Assembly: GCF_002890895.1 (NCBI RefSeq)
Contig: NZ_POUL01000005.1
Span: forward strand, 1 to 64,000
From: Stutzerimonas stutzeri
Lineage (GTDB): Bacteria; Pseudomonadota; Gammaproteobacteria; Pseudomonadales; Pseudomonadaceae
DNA length: 64,000 nucleotides
Direction: 5' to 3'
Both the position numbers and the translations under genes were made by a program. The notes under the pieces were generated by a model that ran no database searches, was not told the DNA's origin, and saw only the letters and a list, made by a program, of their open reading frames with translations. This document shows positions 16,124-25,917 of this stretch, piece by piece. Numbering within the stretch: the first letter of the stretch is position 1; every line of letters starts with the position of its first letter.

Positions 16124-18522
16124 TCGAAGGCTCCATTCAGCGCATGGCAAGGCAGCTCGAACCAGAAGCAGGCCCCGGCGCCGGGCGTCGAGTCGAAGCC
16201 GATCACGCCGTCCATGTGTTCGATCAGCTCCTTGCTGATTGCCAGGCCCAGGCCGGTACCGCCTTGCTTGCGCGTATCCGACGAATCGGCCTGGGCAAAC
16301 TTGCTGAAAATGCGCTCACGAAAGGCCTCGCTGATGCCGGGACCCTTGTCGCAGACGCCCACCCGCACCCGCTGCGGGTCGATGAGCTGGGCGCTCATGG
16401 CGACGGTTTCGCCGGGCGGGGAATACTTCGCGGCGTTGGACAGCAGGTTGCTCATCACCTGTTCCAGACGCATCGCGTCGACAGTGATCGACACGGCCGG
16501 GCAATCCCCCAGCTCGATACTCACCGCATGGCTTTCTGCATAGCCCTGATTGCTGCGCAGCGCCTGCTCAAGCAAGGGTTGCAAGGGCTGCGCCCACAAC
16601 TCAAAACGCATCTTGCCGGCGTACAGCTTGTCGATGTCCAAGAGGTCGTCGATCAGTGTGCTCAGCCGCTTGCTGTTCTGGTGGGCAATCTCCAACAGCT
16701 CCTGCAGGTGCTCGGGCACCTCGCCCATGACCCGCCCGCAAATCAGTCCGAGCGATGCGGTAATGGACGTCAGCGGCGTGCGCAGTTCGTGGCTGACGGT
16801 CGAGACGAAGTCTCGTTGCAGGTTCTCGATCTGCTTGCGCTCGGTGATGTCGTGCAACACCACCACCGCACCGTTTTGCTGACCGTTAGAGGCGTACATC
16901 GGATCGGCGTTGGCCAGCACATAGCGCGGCGTGCCATGCAGCACGATGGCCATCTCCAGATTACGGATGTGCTCGCCACGCAAGGCGCGTATCAGTGGGA
17001 GGTCATCCGTCACCATCGGTGTGGTGCCGTCCGCATGATAGAGATGATAGGCATCGGGCCACTGCTCCGGCGCAATGTGCTCGGCATCGAGGCCGTGCCA
17101 GCGGCGGGCGGTGTGGTTGAACAAGGTGAGGTTGCAGTCGGCGTCGCAGGCCACTACCCCTTCGGACAGGGCCTCGAGCAGGCGTCGATTCATTTCCTGT
17201 TGCTTGTCCAGCTCCAGCTGCTCGGCCTTGCGCTCGGTGACATCGGTCACCAGCCCGTGCCAAAGCACTGAACCGTCTGCTTGACGCATGGGCGTGGCGC
17301 GGGCTTCAACCCAGATTATGCCCTTGCGAGGATGGTCGATCCGGTGCTCGAAGTGCCACGGCGTCAGGGTCGAGGCGGCTTGGCGGATGCTCGCCAGTAC
17401 ATGCTCGCGGTCCTCGGGGTGAACTCGCTCGTAAATCGGCCCGATGCTGGGCGCCATCTCGGCGGCGCTCAGGCCGTAGATGTCTTCGACCCCCTCACTG
17501 AGGTACGGGAACGAACTGTTGCCGTCGGGGCGCCAGCAGAACTGGAACAGCATGCCGGGAACCTGCGCCGCGATCTGCTGCAGGCGCAGTTGCAGGTGTT
17601 CCTGGTGGGCCAGGTCATAGGCACTGACGATGTAGCCGCGCAACAGCTCGCGCTCATCGTGGATTGCCGAGACATTCAGCAGCACCGGCACGCCACTGCC
17701 GTTGCGGTGCAGCAGACGCCACTCGCGCATTTCGCGGCGGCCTTCGAGCAGCGGTGCGGTGAGCACGGCGAATCCCGGCTCGATGGGTTCACCCAGCGCA
17801 TTGCCGAGAATGGTCGCGCGGCGCTGCAGCGCCTCCTCCGGGAACAGCACTGACGTCAGCGGCTGGCCGATCAGCATCTGCTCGGAATAGCCGAACAGGC
17901 GCTCGGCGGTGGGGTTGACGCCCGATATGTGCCCGTCGTCGGTGGTTACCAGCATCGCGCTCGCGGCGCTGTTGAGCAAAGCCTGTTGCAGCGCCGCTTG
18001 CTCGGCGTAGCGGTGGGCCTGCAGGCGTTCTTCGAACAGCCGCATGATCTGTCGACTGAGGCGTTCCAATGCACCGCGTTGCGCTTCGCTCAGCTGTCGC
18101 GGCTGACGGTCGATGACGCAAAGAGTGCCGAGGTTGTAGCCGTCCGGCGAGATTAGCGGCGCACCGGCATAGAAGCGGATGTGCGGGTCGCCGGTGACCA
18201 GCGGGTTATCAGAAAAACGCGTGTCCCGATGCGCATCCTCGACTTCGAAGACGCCCTCGCCTTCGATGGTGTAGGTGCAGAACGACAGCTCTCGCGGGGT
18301 TTCACTGACCTCAAGGCCGAGGCGGCTCTTGAACCACTGGCGATGGTCGTCGACCAACGAGATCAGCGCGATGGGGGTGTCACAGATGTAGGCAGCCAGC
18401 TCGGTGAAATCGTCGAAAGCGGATTCATCAGGCGTGTCGAGAATCTCGTAGCGCAGCAACGCGGCGAGTCTGGACAGCTCGCGGGGCGGGGAGGGGGCGG
18501 GTATCGATTTCGATGACTCCAT
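16120..18522 (-). CDS. cytoplasmic sensor histidine kinase, GAF-PAS-PAS-PAS-HisKA-HATPase
   Basis: 800 aa from ATG 18522 (a TTG 10 codons earlier is possible). There are no membrane segments. A GAF domain (20-165, with ISLVDDHRQWFKS and GTLCVIDRQPR) is followed by three PAS domains (about 185-300, 315-430, 445-560). HisKA has H578 (VSTVSHELRTPLTSI); the HATPase shows NLLSNAAKYSPPG, DKGPGISEA and GGTGLGLAISKELIEHMDG. There is no attached receiver, but single-receiver genes lie on either side. The GAF subtype with the WFKS motif often senses redox or small ligands; the signal here is unknown. Confidence 0.88.
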   Translation of the reverse strand: MESSKSIPAPSPPRELSRLAALLRYEILDTPDESAFDDFTELAAYICDTPIALISLVDDHRQWFKSRLGLEVSETPRELSFCTYTIEGEGVFEVEDAHRDTRFSDNPLVTGDPHIRFYAGAPLISPDGYNLGTLCVIDRQPRQLSEAQRGALERLSRQIMRLFEERLQAHRYAEQAALQQALLNSAASAMLVTTDDGHISGVNPTAERLFGYSEQMLIGQPLTSVLFPEEALQRRATILGNALGEPIEPGFAVLTAPLLEGRREMREWRLLHRNGSGVPVLLNVSAIHDERELLRGYIVSAYDLAHQEHLQLRLQQIAAQVPGMLFQFCWRPDGNSSFPYLSEGVEDIYGLSAAEMAPSIGPIYERVHPEDREHVLASIRQAASTLTPWHFEHRIDHPRKGIIWVEARATPMRQADGSVLWHGLVTDVTERKAEQLELDKQQEMNRRLLEALSEGVVACDADCNLTLFNHTARRWHGLDAEHIAPEQWPDAYHLYHADGTTPMVTDDLPLIRALRGEHIRNLEMAIVLHGTPRYVLANADPMYASNGQQNGAVVVLHDITERKQIENLQRDFVSTVSHELRTPLTSITASLGLICGRVMGEVPEHLQELLEIAHQNSKRLSTLIDDLLDIDKLYAGKMRFELWAQPLQPLLEQALRSNQGYAESHAVSIELGDCPAVSITVDAMRLEQVMSNLLSNAAKYSPPGETVAMSAQLIDPQRVRVGVCDKGPGISEAFRERIFSKFAQADSSDTRKQGGTGLGLAISKELIEHMDGVIGFDSTPGAGACFWFELPCHALNGAFE

Positions 18523-18556
18523 CTGGCTGGGCTCTCTCGGATTCAGGGCCAACGGC

Positions 18557-18943
18557 TTACTTGCCGCCAGCCTCCCAGATGGCTTGGATCTGGCTGGCCA
18601 GGCGCATCGGATCGAAGGGTTTGACGATCACATCGCGGGCACCGAGGTTGCGCAGGTGCTCAATCTCGCTTGGCTGGACCTTGGCGGTCATGAACACCAC
18701 CGGGACCTGTGCCAGATCGATCCGCTCGCTGAGCCGGGTGAGGGTCTCGGGGCCGCCCATTCCGGGCATCATCACATCCAGCAGGACGAACTGTGGGGCG
18801 AAGGCTTCCACCTCTTCGAGCGCCTGGTGGCCGGATGAGCACGACTGCACCTGATAGCCCCCGATCGCCTCCAGCGAGACTTTGACCACCGCCTGAATGG
18901 ACGGATCGTCCTCGACATGCAGAATCCGTTTCAGCTCGCCCAT
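18557..18943 (-). CDS. single-domain response regulator, receiver 3
   Basis: 128-aa stand-alone receiver: HVEDDPSIQ, D56 in FVLLDVMMPGMGG, MTAKVQP and KPFDPMRLASQI. The ATG at 18943 is preceded by GGAGG at a 6-nt spacing, the strongest ribosome site in this cluster. It lies between two histidine kinases and closely resembles the receiver at 15734-16123. Confidence 0.88.
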   Translation of the reverse strand: MGELKRILHVEDDPSIQAVVKVSLEAIGGYQVQSCSSGHQALEEVEAFAPQFVLLDVMMPGMGGPETLTRLSERIDLAQVPVVFMTAKVQPSEIEHLRNLGARDVIVKPFDPMRLASQIQAIWEAGGK

Positions 18944-19039
18944 GCGAGACCTCCAACAAAAGCGTGCCTGGCGCGCTCGAAAATGAACAGTTTGCCAGCT
19001 TGCTCATCGGCTGACGCGGCACACTAGAAAAATAGTCGC

Positions 19040-21994
19040 TTAACCGGCTTCCTGCATTGGCAGTTCGAACCAGAAGCGTGCGCCCTTTTCCCGCTCCGAG
19101 TCGAAACCGATGCTCCCGTTCATGTGCTCGATCAGCTCCTTGCTGATGGCCAGGCCAAGGCCTGTACCGCCCTTTTGGCGGGTATCAGACGAGTCCGCTT
19201 GGGAAAACTTCTGAAAAATCCGCTGGCGGAAGCTCAGGGGAACGCCGGGGCCGGCATCGTCAACGATGACGCGGATCTGACCACCATGGCGCTGGCTGCT
19301 TAAGGTTACGACTGCTCCCGGTGGGGAGAATTTCGCCGCGTTGGACAGCAGGTTTGCCAGCACCTGCTGCAGGCGGTGCGCGTCCACGCTAACGGTTGCC
19401 GCGGCTTGCTCGCCCAGCTCGATACGTACCCCGAGCTGTTCGGCATAGGCCTGATTCGAGTGCAGTGCATCCTCCAGAATCGGCGCGAGAGGCTGCGGCT
19501 GCAGCTGGAAACTCATCTGCCCGGCAATCAGCTTTTCCATATCCAGCAGATCGCCGATGAGTAATCCGAGGCGCTGGCTGTTCTGTTGCGCGATGCCGAG
19601 CATTTGCCTCATGGCCGGCGGAGCCTCGCCAACGGCGCCGCCAAGGATCAGGCCCAGTGCCCCGGAAATCGAAGTCAGCGGCGTGCGCAGTTCATGACTG
19701 ACGATGGAGACGAACTCGCTCTTCATTCGATCGACGCGCTTGCGCTCGGTGATGTCGCGCACCAGCCCAATGAATTTACGTTCACCGCGGTGACTGATTT
19801 CCGAAACGCGCAGCTCGATGGTGAACAGTTCGCCGTTGCGGCGAACCGCCTGCAATTCGCGGTTCTGCTCCAGGCTGCGGCCTTCCCCGCGTCTTTCGTA
19901 GTCTTCTAGATACCCGTCATGGGCAGCGCGATGGGGCTCGGGCATGAGGAGCGACAGGTTGCGCCCAAGCACTTCCTCTTCGCTGTAGCCGAAGGTGCGT
20001 TCCGCGGCGTGGTTGAAAGTCTCGATCAAGCCGCGCTGGTTGATGATGATGATGGCGTCGATGACATTGGCGATCAGCAGGCGCACATAGCTCTCGCGCT
20101 CATGGGCTTCGCGCTCGGCCAATGCGCGGGCGGTGACGTCGCCGATGAAACCGTCGTACCACTGCACCCGGCCATCGGCGTCGCGCAGCGCGCGTCGGTT
20201 CTCTTGCACCCAGAGCGTTTCACCGCGGGCGTTGATCAGTCGGTAGGTGCGCTCGAACGGGTCCGCGCCATCGTCCTCTAGACTCGCGCGGTCTTCAGGA
20301 TGAATCAGGCTGCTGTACTGGCGTGTGCCTGGCGCTACGAAGTCGCTGGCGGGGTAGCCGGTCAGGCGTTCGATGCCGTCGCTCAGGTAACTGAGGGTCC
20401 GTTCGGTATCGACGCCGCGGCGGTAGACCACGCCCGGCAGGTTGCTGACCATGCTGCGGAAGCGGCTTTCGCTCTCACGCAAGGCGAGCGTCGCGCTCAT
20501 CAGTGGGGTGATGTCAGCGATGAATCCATGCCAGAGGACGGACCCGTCGCGCAGGCGCTCGGCGTTTGCGCGCACTTCAACCCAGATCAGTCCCTTGCTT
20601 GGATTTTTGATGCGGTAACGCGTAGCACCACTGCCCAAAGTGACTACCGAGCGTTCGATCGCGGCTCTGAGGTTGGGGCGGTCAGGGTCATACACGGCGG
20701 CAAAGGCAATGTCTGCGTTTTCGACAAGCTGTTCCGGGCTGATCCCGTACAGTTCGCGTGCACCTTCGCTGGCATAAAGGAAGCTGTAGCTGCCGTCGCC
20801 GGAGCGCTTCAGCTGGTAGACCATGCCCGGCAGCAGGCTGGTGATTTTCTGCCCGCGTTCGAGCAGGCGACGGCGGGCGCGCTCCTGCTGTGTGGAGCGG
20901 ATCTGGTGAAGACGTTGCACGATGCCGCGGCGGTGCAGCATGAACCCCAGCATGAGCAGCAATGCTTCGGCGATGAGCCACGCCAGGCCCCATTTCAAGA
21001 GCAGACGGCGTTCAGCCTGTTGCTGCTCACGAAGTGCCAACGTGATGTCGCGCCAGACCAGCGCAACCGCCATGGGCAAGCGACCGGGACTGTATTCAGC
21101 CCGGACGTCATGCAGCGGAATCTGGTTGAGCAAAAAGCTGCGGCCGTTTGATTCAAGCATGCGCAGAGCTTGCCCCGCTTCGGGTGCCGGTAGCGACTGC
21201 TGCTCTGCCCATTGCAGGATCTGTGGTGCCGAGTGGGTATCGAGCAACCAACCGCTTAGGCCCTCGAGCTGGATGCCCACCGGGCGCGCCCAGAGCATTT
21301 CCTCCAGTTCGGCACGGTTGACCAGCAGACCGAGACCGGCATTCAACTGATCGCCCAGTTCGGGCAGATCCGGAAGAATCTCGAACCCCACCTCCAGAGC
21401 GCCGATCACTTCGCTTTCTGGGCTGCTGCTGGCGCGTATCGGTACGATCGCCCGGTTGCCTGCGCTGTGTTGGCCGATGTCCAGTCCAGAGACGGTCTGT
21501 CCTTGGGATAACGCCTTGTAGAGCAACGGCCTGCGATCGGCCACTGCATCACCAAAGGCGTCCAGGTCCTGCATGCGCAGCAGCGCGATCCCGGCCTCGC
21601 CCCAGTAGAGTTGCAATTGACGGGCACCGTGCGCCTGCATCGCTGTCCAGGTCGGCATCAGCGACTGGGTCAGTTGCTGGCGTATGCGCGCCATGCGTGG
21701 GCCGTGCCACTGGGCGCCCGCTTTGATGGCCCGGTCTGCCTGGCGCACCAGACGCAAGGTTTCGGGGCTGGCACTGAGCGTTCGGGCAATCAGCCGGGCC
21801 TGTTTTTCCAGGCCCTGCTGGGCGCTACGCAACGCCAGTGCCTGAAGCTCGCCCTGTTGCGCCGTTTGCAACGACCAGAGTGTGCCCCGGGCCTGAAAAT
21901 CATTGAAGGCCAGGCCGCCGAAGAGCAGGGCCAACAGCAGGCTGCCGAGGCCAAGTAGCCATCGAGGGCTGGAAGAATGGGGGTGAGTGCTCAT
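19040..21994 (-). CDS. membrane sensor histidine kinase, Cache-like-PAS-PAS-PAS-HisKA-HATPase
   Basis: 984 aa from ATG 21994 (the frame is open further but non-coding in character). Membrane segments at about 12-32 and 335-353 enclose a large periplasmic sensor (40-325) with features of Cache_3-type domains (LLRMQDLDAFGDAVADR, later GNRAIVPIRAS). Three PAS domains follow (about 385-495, 510-620, 632-745). HisKA has H767 (SIVSHELRTPLTSI) and the HATPase is complete (NLLSNAAKFSPPG, GGTGLGLAISKELIEHMNG). It is the first gene of the minus-strand island, divergent from desA across 269 bp that must hold the island promoter. The ligand is unknown. Confidence 0.87.
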   Translation of the reverse strand: MSTHPHSSSPRWLLGLGSLLLALLFGGLAFNDFQARGTLWSLQTAQQGELQALALRSAQQGLEKQARLIARTLSASPETLRLVRQADRAIKAGAQWHGPRMARIRQQLTQSLMPTWTAMQAHGARQLQLYWGEAGIALLRMQDLDAFGDAVADRRPLLYKALSQGQTVSGLDIGQHSAGNRAIVPIRASSSPESEVIGALEVGFEILPDLPELGDQLNAGLGLLVNRAELEEMLWARPVGIQLEGLSGWLLDTHSAPQILQWAEQQSLPAPEAGQALRMLESNGRSFLLNQIPLHDVRAEYSPGRLPMAVALVWRDITLALREQQQAERRLLLKWGLAWLIAEALLLMLGFMLHRRGIVQRLHQIRSTQQERARRRLLERGQKITSLLPGMVYQLKRSGDGSYSFLYASEGARELYGISPEQLVENADIAFAAVYDPDRPNLRAAIERSVVTLGSGATRYRIKNPSKGLIWVEVRANAERLRDGSVLWHGFIADITPLMSATLALRESESRFRSMVSNLPGVVYRRGVDTERTLSYLSDGIERLTGYPASDFVAPGTRQYSSLIHPEDRASLEDDGADPFERTYRLINARGETLWVQENRRALRDADGRVQWYDGFIGDVTARALAEREAHERESYVRLLIANVIDAIIIINQRGLIETFNHAAERTFGYSEEEVLGRNLSLLMPEPHRAAHDGYLEDYERRGEGRSLEQNRELQAVRRNGELFTIELRVSEISHRGERKFIGLVRDITERKRVDRMKSEFVSIVSHELRTPLTSISGALGLILGGAVGEAPPAMRQMLGIAQQNSQRLGLLIGDLLDMEKLIAGQMSFQLQPQPLAPILEDALHSNQAYAEQLGVRIELGEQAAATVSVDAHRLQQVLANLLSNAAKFSPPGAVVTLSSQRHGGQIRVIVDDAGPGVPLSFRQRIFQKFSQADSSDTRQKGGTGLGLAISKELIEHMNGSIGFDSEREKGARFWFELPMQEAG

Positions 21995-22263
21995 GGCTCT
22001 GTTCTGGGCAAAGACCGGCGCGCCTCGCGCGGCTTCGCGCGGGGCAGACGTCCGACCGGACGAAAAAGAGTGATGGCTATATGCTATCGCGAAAGCGCCG
22101 TCCGTTGCTTTGCTGTATCGGCCGCGCGAGCTGTTTCTGTCAGACCCTGAAACGAAAAAGAAACGCTGAACGACAGGCGGCGGCTTATCCAGGGAGGCAG
22201 CGTGGATAATGAGCAAGGTCCGTGTTTGCGGATCGGCTTTCTACACCGCGAGGCAGCGACACT

Positions 22264-23454
22264 ATGTGGTACACCGGTTTTCTCAACCTTTCCGCCTGGC
22301 AGGTCGTTGCGACCACCCTCATTCTTACCCATGTCACCATCGTTGCGGTCACCGTTTATCTGCATCGTTACTCCGCTCACCGCTCACTTGAGTTGAATGC
22401 GGGGCTCAAGCATTTTTTCCGCTTCTGGTTGTGGCTGACCACAGCGATGAATACCCGCGAATGGACTGCCATCCATCGCAAGCATCACGCCAAATGTGAA
22501 ACCCCGGATGATCCGCACAGCCCGGTGCAGAAGGGGCTGGGCACCGTATTGCGTCGCGGCGCCGAGCTGTACATGGAAGAGGCGAAGAACGAGGAGACCC
22601 TGCGGATCTACGGGAAGAACTGCCCGGACGATTGGATCGAGCGCAACCTGTATTCCCGCTTTCCCAACCTCGGCATCGTGCTGATGCTCGGCCTCGACCT
22701 GGCGCTGTTCGGCGTGATCGGCCTGACGGTCTGGGCTGTGCAGATGATCTGGATTCCGCTGTGGGCTGCGGGTGTGGTGAACGGGTTGGGGCATGCGGTG
22801 GGCTATCGCAATTTCGAATGCCGCGATGCCGCGACCAATCTGGTGCCATGGGGCATCCTCATCGGTGGCGAAGAGCTGCACAACAACCATCACACCTACC
22901 CGAACTCGGCCAAGCTCTCGGTGCGCAAGTGGGAGTTCGACATGGGCTGGGCCTGGATCAAGCTGTTCAGTCTGCTCGGCCTGGCCAAGGTCAACCGCAC
23001 GGCGCCCATTGCCCACCGCGTCACGCCCAAGCATCAGCTGGACATGGACAGCGCCATGGCCATTCTGAACAACCGTTTCCAGATCATGGCGCAGTACCGC
23101 AAGCTGGTGATCAAGCCGCTGGTACAGCTCGAATTGCAGCGTGCCGATACCTCCATGCGGCATCAGTTCCGCCGTGCCAAGCGGTTGCTATCGCGTGAGC
23201 CGAGCCTGCTGCAGCACGACCAGCAAGCGCATATCGAGGTAATCCTGGAGCAGAGCCAGTCGTTGCGGGTGATCTACGAGCAGCGCCTGGCCCTGCAACA
23301 GATCTGGAGCCGCACCAGTGCCAACGGCCACGACATGCTGGCCGCGATCAAGCAGTGGGTGCAGGACGCCGAGGCCAGCGGTATCCAGTCGTTGCGTGAA
23401 TTCGCCGAGCACCTCAAGACCTATTCGCTGAGACCGGCTGTCGCCCAAGCCTGA
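22264..23454 (+). CDS. desA: delta-9 fatty acid desaturase, membrane type
   Basis: 396 aa, very like Pseudomonas DesA. The three histidine boxes for the di-iron centre are present: HRYSAH (from H34), HRKHH (71-75) and HNNHH (206-210). Membrane segments lie at about 10-32, 50-60, 136-155 and 160-178. It introduces a double bond into acyl chains at the inner membrane, adjusting fluidity under aerobic conditions. The start ATG 22264 gives the family N-terminus MWYTGFLNLSAWQ; a longer frame from 22222 is unlikely. A roughly 150-residue C-terminal helical extension is normal for this group. Confidence 0.93.
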   Translation: MWYTGFLNLSAWQVVATTLILTHVTIVAVTVYLHRYSAHRSLELNAGLKHFFRFWLWLTTAMNTREWTAIHRKHHAKCETPDDPHSPVQKGLGTVLRRGAELYMEEAKNEETLRIYGKNCPDDWIERNLYSRFPNLGIVLMLGLDLALFGVIGLTVWAVQMIWIPLWAAGVVNGLGHAVGYRNFECRDAATNLVPWGILIGGEELHNNHHTYPNSAKLSVRKWEFDMGWAWIKLFSLLGLAKVNRTAPIAHRVTPKHQLDMDSAMAILNNRFQIMAQYRKLVIKPLVQLELQRADTSMRHQFRRAKRLLSREPSLLQHDQQAHIEVILEQSQSLRVIYEQRLALQQIWSRTSANGHDMLAAIKQWVQDAEASGIQSLREFAEHLKTYSLRPAVAQA

Positions 23455-23595
23455 CCTCTGATCGGCGCGACCTGTAGCTGGTGCGCCGGCCGGAACTTTG
23501 CCTTCTTGCCACTCTCTGAACTGCATTCTGGTGCTATTGCGACAGTTACCCAGCGGGTCTCCGCCGGTGCCTGACGCCATTTTTTGGAAGCAGGT

Positions 23596-24594
23596 ATGAA
23601 TCTGGTGAAGCAGCGAAGCGACACAGGTGTCGGGATCCTTCCGCCGACTGAGGCGCAAACCCTTTTAGCGTTGATGCACGCGCGTGCCGAAGTCGAGCGC
23701 CTGAGCGAGCGCGAGCAGTTGTTCAGCACCTTGATGGGGGCTGTTAACGCGGTGCTCTGGGCATTCGACTGGCAAGCCCAGCAGATGATCTACGTCAGCC
23801 CGGCCTACGAGCAGATCTTTGGCCGCTCGGCCGCGTTGCTGCTGTCTGACTTCGGCGAGTGGCGCAACAGCATCTACCCGGACGATCTGGAGTACGCCCA
23901 GCAGAGCATGCTCGATGTGCTGGACAAGGGCGCAGTCGAAGAGCGTGAGTACCGCATCATTCGCACCGATGGGCAGCTGCGCTGGCTCAGTGATAAGTGC
24001 TTCATTGCGCGCAATGCGAACAGCACGCACGGGCCAATCATCGTCGGGATCGCCGAGGACATCACCGAAAAGAAGCAACTTGAAGGCGAGCTGCAACGCC
24101 TGGCCACAATTGACGTCCTGACCCAGAGCAGCAACCGGCGTTACTTCTTCGAATGCGCTCAGCGCGAGTTCGATCTGGCCCGGCTGTACGCCACGTCCCT
24201 GGCGTTCCAGCTGCTGGACATCGATGACTTCAAGCGCATCAACGACACCCACGGTCATCAGATGGGCGATCAGGTGCTGCAGCGCGTGGCCCAGTGCGGC
24301 TCGTCGGTGTTGCGCCGCGGTGATCTATTCGGCCGGATCGGTGGCGAGGAGTTTGCCTTGCTGCTTCCAGGTTGCCAGCCGGACCTTGCCGAGCAGATCG
24401 CCGAACGCTTGCAGCGTGAAATTCAGCGGCTGGTGTTCACCAGCCCCGACGGGCAGCGCTTTGGCGTCACCATCAGCCTGGGCGTGACCTACCTGAGAGC
24501 CAGCGATCCTGACCTCAGCGCCCTGTTCGCTCGCGCCGATGCGGCCATGTACACCGCCAAGCGTCTGGGTAAGAACCAGGTGATCGTCGCCTGA
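23596..24594 (+). CDS. PAS-GGDEF diguanylate cyclase
   Basis: 332 aa from ATG 23596 (GGAAG five nt upstream; a TTG at 23584 is less likely). A short coiled N-terminus leads to a PAS_3-type domain (about 42-160, IYVSPAYEQIFGR) and a GGDEF domain (165-332) with GGEEF at 249-253 and the RxxD inhibitory site at 240-243, so it is predicted to be active. There are no membrane segments. P. aeruginosa has a comparable cyclase gene near its agu genes. A bidirectional terminator follows. Confidence 0.92.
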   Translation: MNLVKQRSDTGVGILPPTEAQTLLALMHARAEVERLSEREQLFSTLMGAVNAVLWAFDWQAQQMIYVSPAYEQIFGRSAALLLSDFGEWRNSIYPDDLEYAQQSMLDVLDKGAVEEREYRIIRTDGQLRWLSDKCFIARNANSTHGPIIVGIAEDITEKKQLEGELQRLATIDVLTQSSNRRYFFECAQREFDLARLYATSLAFQLLDIDDFKRINDTHGHQMGDQVLQRVAQCGSSVLRRGDLFGRIGGEEFALLLPGCQPDLAEQIAERLQREIQRLVFTSPDGQRFGVTISLGVTYLRASDPDLSALFARADAAMYTAKRLGKNQVIVA

Positions 24595-24616
24595 AGCGAC
24601 TGTGATGCAGAAAACC

Positions 24617-24648
24617 GCTGCGTAGCCCAGGGCTAGCAGCTGTTTTTT
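24617..24648. terminator. rho-independent terminator between convergent cyclase and aguA
   Basis: Stem GCTGC-(G)-TAGC with GCTA-GCAGC (24617-24640, one bulge, 5-nt loop) followed by TGTTTTTT on the plus strand. On the minus strand the same stem is followed by GGTTTT, so it may also end the aguBA transcript. Confidence 0.65.
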
Positions 24649-24662
24649 CGTTTCGTAGGGGC

Positions 24663-25778
24663 TCAGCCTTTGTGCGTCAAGGTCGCGATCGGCTGTTGCT
24701 GGGTGATGCAGTGGATGTTGCCACCGCCGAGCAGGATTTCACGACCAGGCACCATGACGACCTGATGCTGCGGGAACAGCCTGGCGAGGATGGCCTCTGC
24801 CTCGGCGTCCAGCGGATCATCAAAGGAGGGCGCGATGATGCCGCCGTTGACGATAAGGAAGTTCACATAGCTGCCCGCCAGGCGAATCGACGGATCGCGC
24901 GGCTGACTGCCAACCAGCGGGACCACTCCGGCGCATTCCTCTTCGGTGGCATGCAGCGGCCCCGGAATCGGCATCTTGTGCACGATCAGCCGACGGTCCC
25001 AGGCGTCGGTTGCCGTCTCCAGCACCTGCATGGCGGCCTGACAGCGTTCGTAATTGGGATTGTCGCGGTCGTCGGTCCAGGCGAGTAGCACTTCACCCGG
25101 GCGAACGAAACAGCAGAAGTTGTCCACGTGTCCGTCGGTTTCGTCGTTGAACAGGCCGTGCGGCAACCAGATGACTTTGTCGATAGCCAGGTAGTCGGCC
25201 AGCACGGCTTCGATGTCTTCGCGTGACAGGTGCGGGTTGCGGTTGCGATTGAGCAGGCATTCTCCAGTGGTAATCAGTGTGCCTTCGCCGTCGACGTGAA
25301 TCGAGCCGCCTTCCAGTATGAAGCCTTCGGTGCGGTAGCGATCACAGCGTTCGAGTTCGAGGATCTTCTGCGCCACCTCGTCGTCGCGCTGCCATTCGCT
25401 GTAAAGCCCGCCGTCGAGGCCGCCCCAAGCGTTGAAGGTCCAGTCGACGCCGCGTAGGCCGCCCTTGCCATTGATCAGGAAGGTCGGCCCGGTGTCGCGC
25501 ACCCAGGCGTCGTCGGTGCTCATCTCCACCACCCGGATGCGTGGGTCGATCAGTTGCGCGCGGGCGGTAAGGAACTGCTCGGCTGTCGCGCACACGGTGA
25601 CCGGCTCGAAGCGCGCAATGGCTTTGGCGACCGCGGTAAAGGCCGCCTGCGCTTGCGTGGCCTGCTCGCGCCAGTTGTCCGGGCGCTGCGGCCAGACCAT
25701 CCAGGTCTGACTGTGCGGCGCCCACTCGGCGGGCATGTGGAAATCGTCGGCGCGTGGTGTCGTGGTCAGAGTGGTCAT
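24663..25778 (-). CDS. aguA: agmatine deiminase
   Basis: 371 aa, matching P. aeruginosa AguA in length and in its N-terminus [22 protein letters not shown], which fixes the start at 25778. Guanidino-group-modifying fold with FNAWGG, the active-site region [25 protein letters not shown] and nucleophile C357 in [13 protein letters not shown]. It hydrolyses agmatine to N-carbamoylputrescine and ammonia in the cytoplasm. It follows aguB on the same strand, 139 bp downstream. Confidence 0.96.
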   Translation of the reverse strand: MTTLTTTPRADDFHMPAEWAPHSQTWMVWPQRPDNWREQATQAQAAFTAVAKAIARFEPVTVCATAEQFLTARAQLIDPRIRVVEMSTDDAWVRDTGPTFLINGKGGLRGVDWTFNAWGGLDGGLYSEWQRDDEVAQKILELERCDRYRTEGFILEGGSIHVDGEGTLITTGECLLNRNRNPHLSREDIEAVLADYLAIDKVIWLPHGLFNDETDGHVDNFCCFVRPGEVLLAWTDDRDNPNYERCQAAMQVLETATDAWDRRLIVHKMPIPGPLHATEEECAGVVPLVGSQPRDPSIRLAGSYVNFLIVNGGIIAPSFDDPLDAEAEAILARLFPQHQVVMVPGREILLGGGNIHCITQQQPIATLTHKG

Positions 25779-25917
25779 CGGTCTACCTGGGGGACGGCAA
25801 TCTGTCGTGGCCGGATGCAAACGGCCGTTCATTAGCGGCGATATATCTGACCATGGCGGACGGCGTTCAGCCGTAACGCGTGGTGCGACTGAACACTTTG
25901 CCGATCAAAGGCCAGAC

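Noticed and set aside
22538-22552. sigma-54-like GGGCACCGTATTGC inside desA
   Set aside because: Only 4 nt between the GGCAC and TTGC blocks instead of 5, and it lies inside a coding region with no gene suitably placed downstream.
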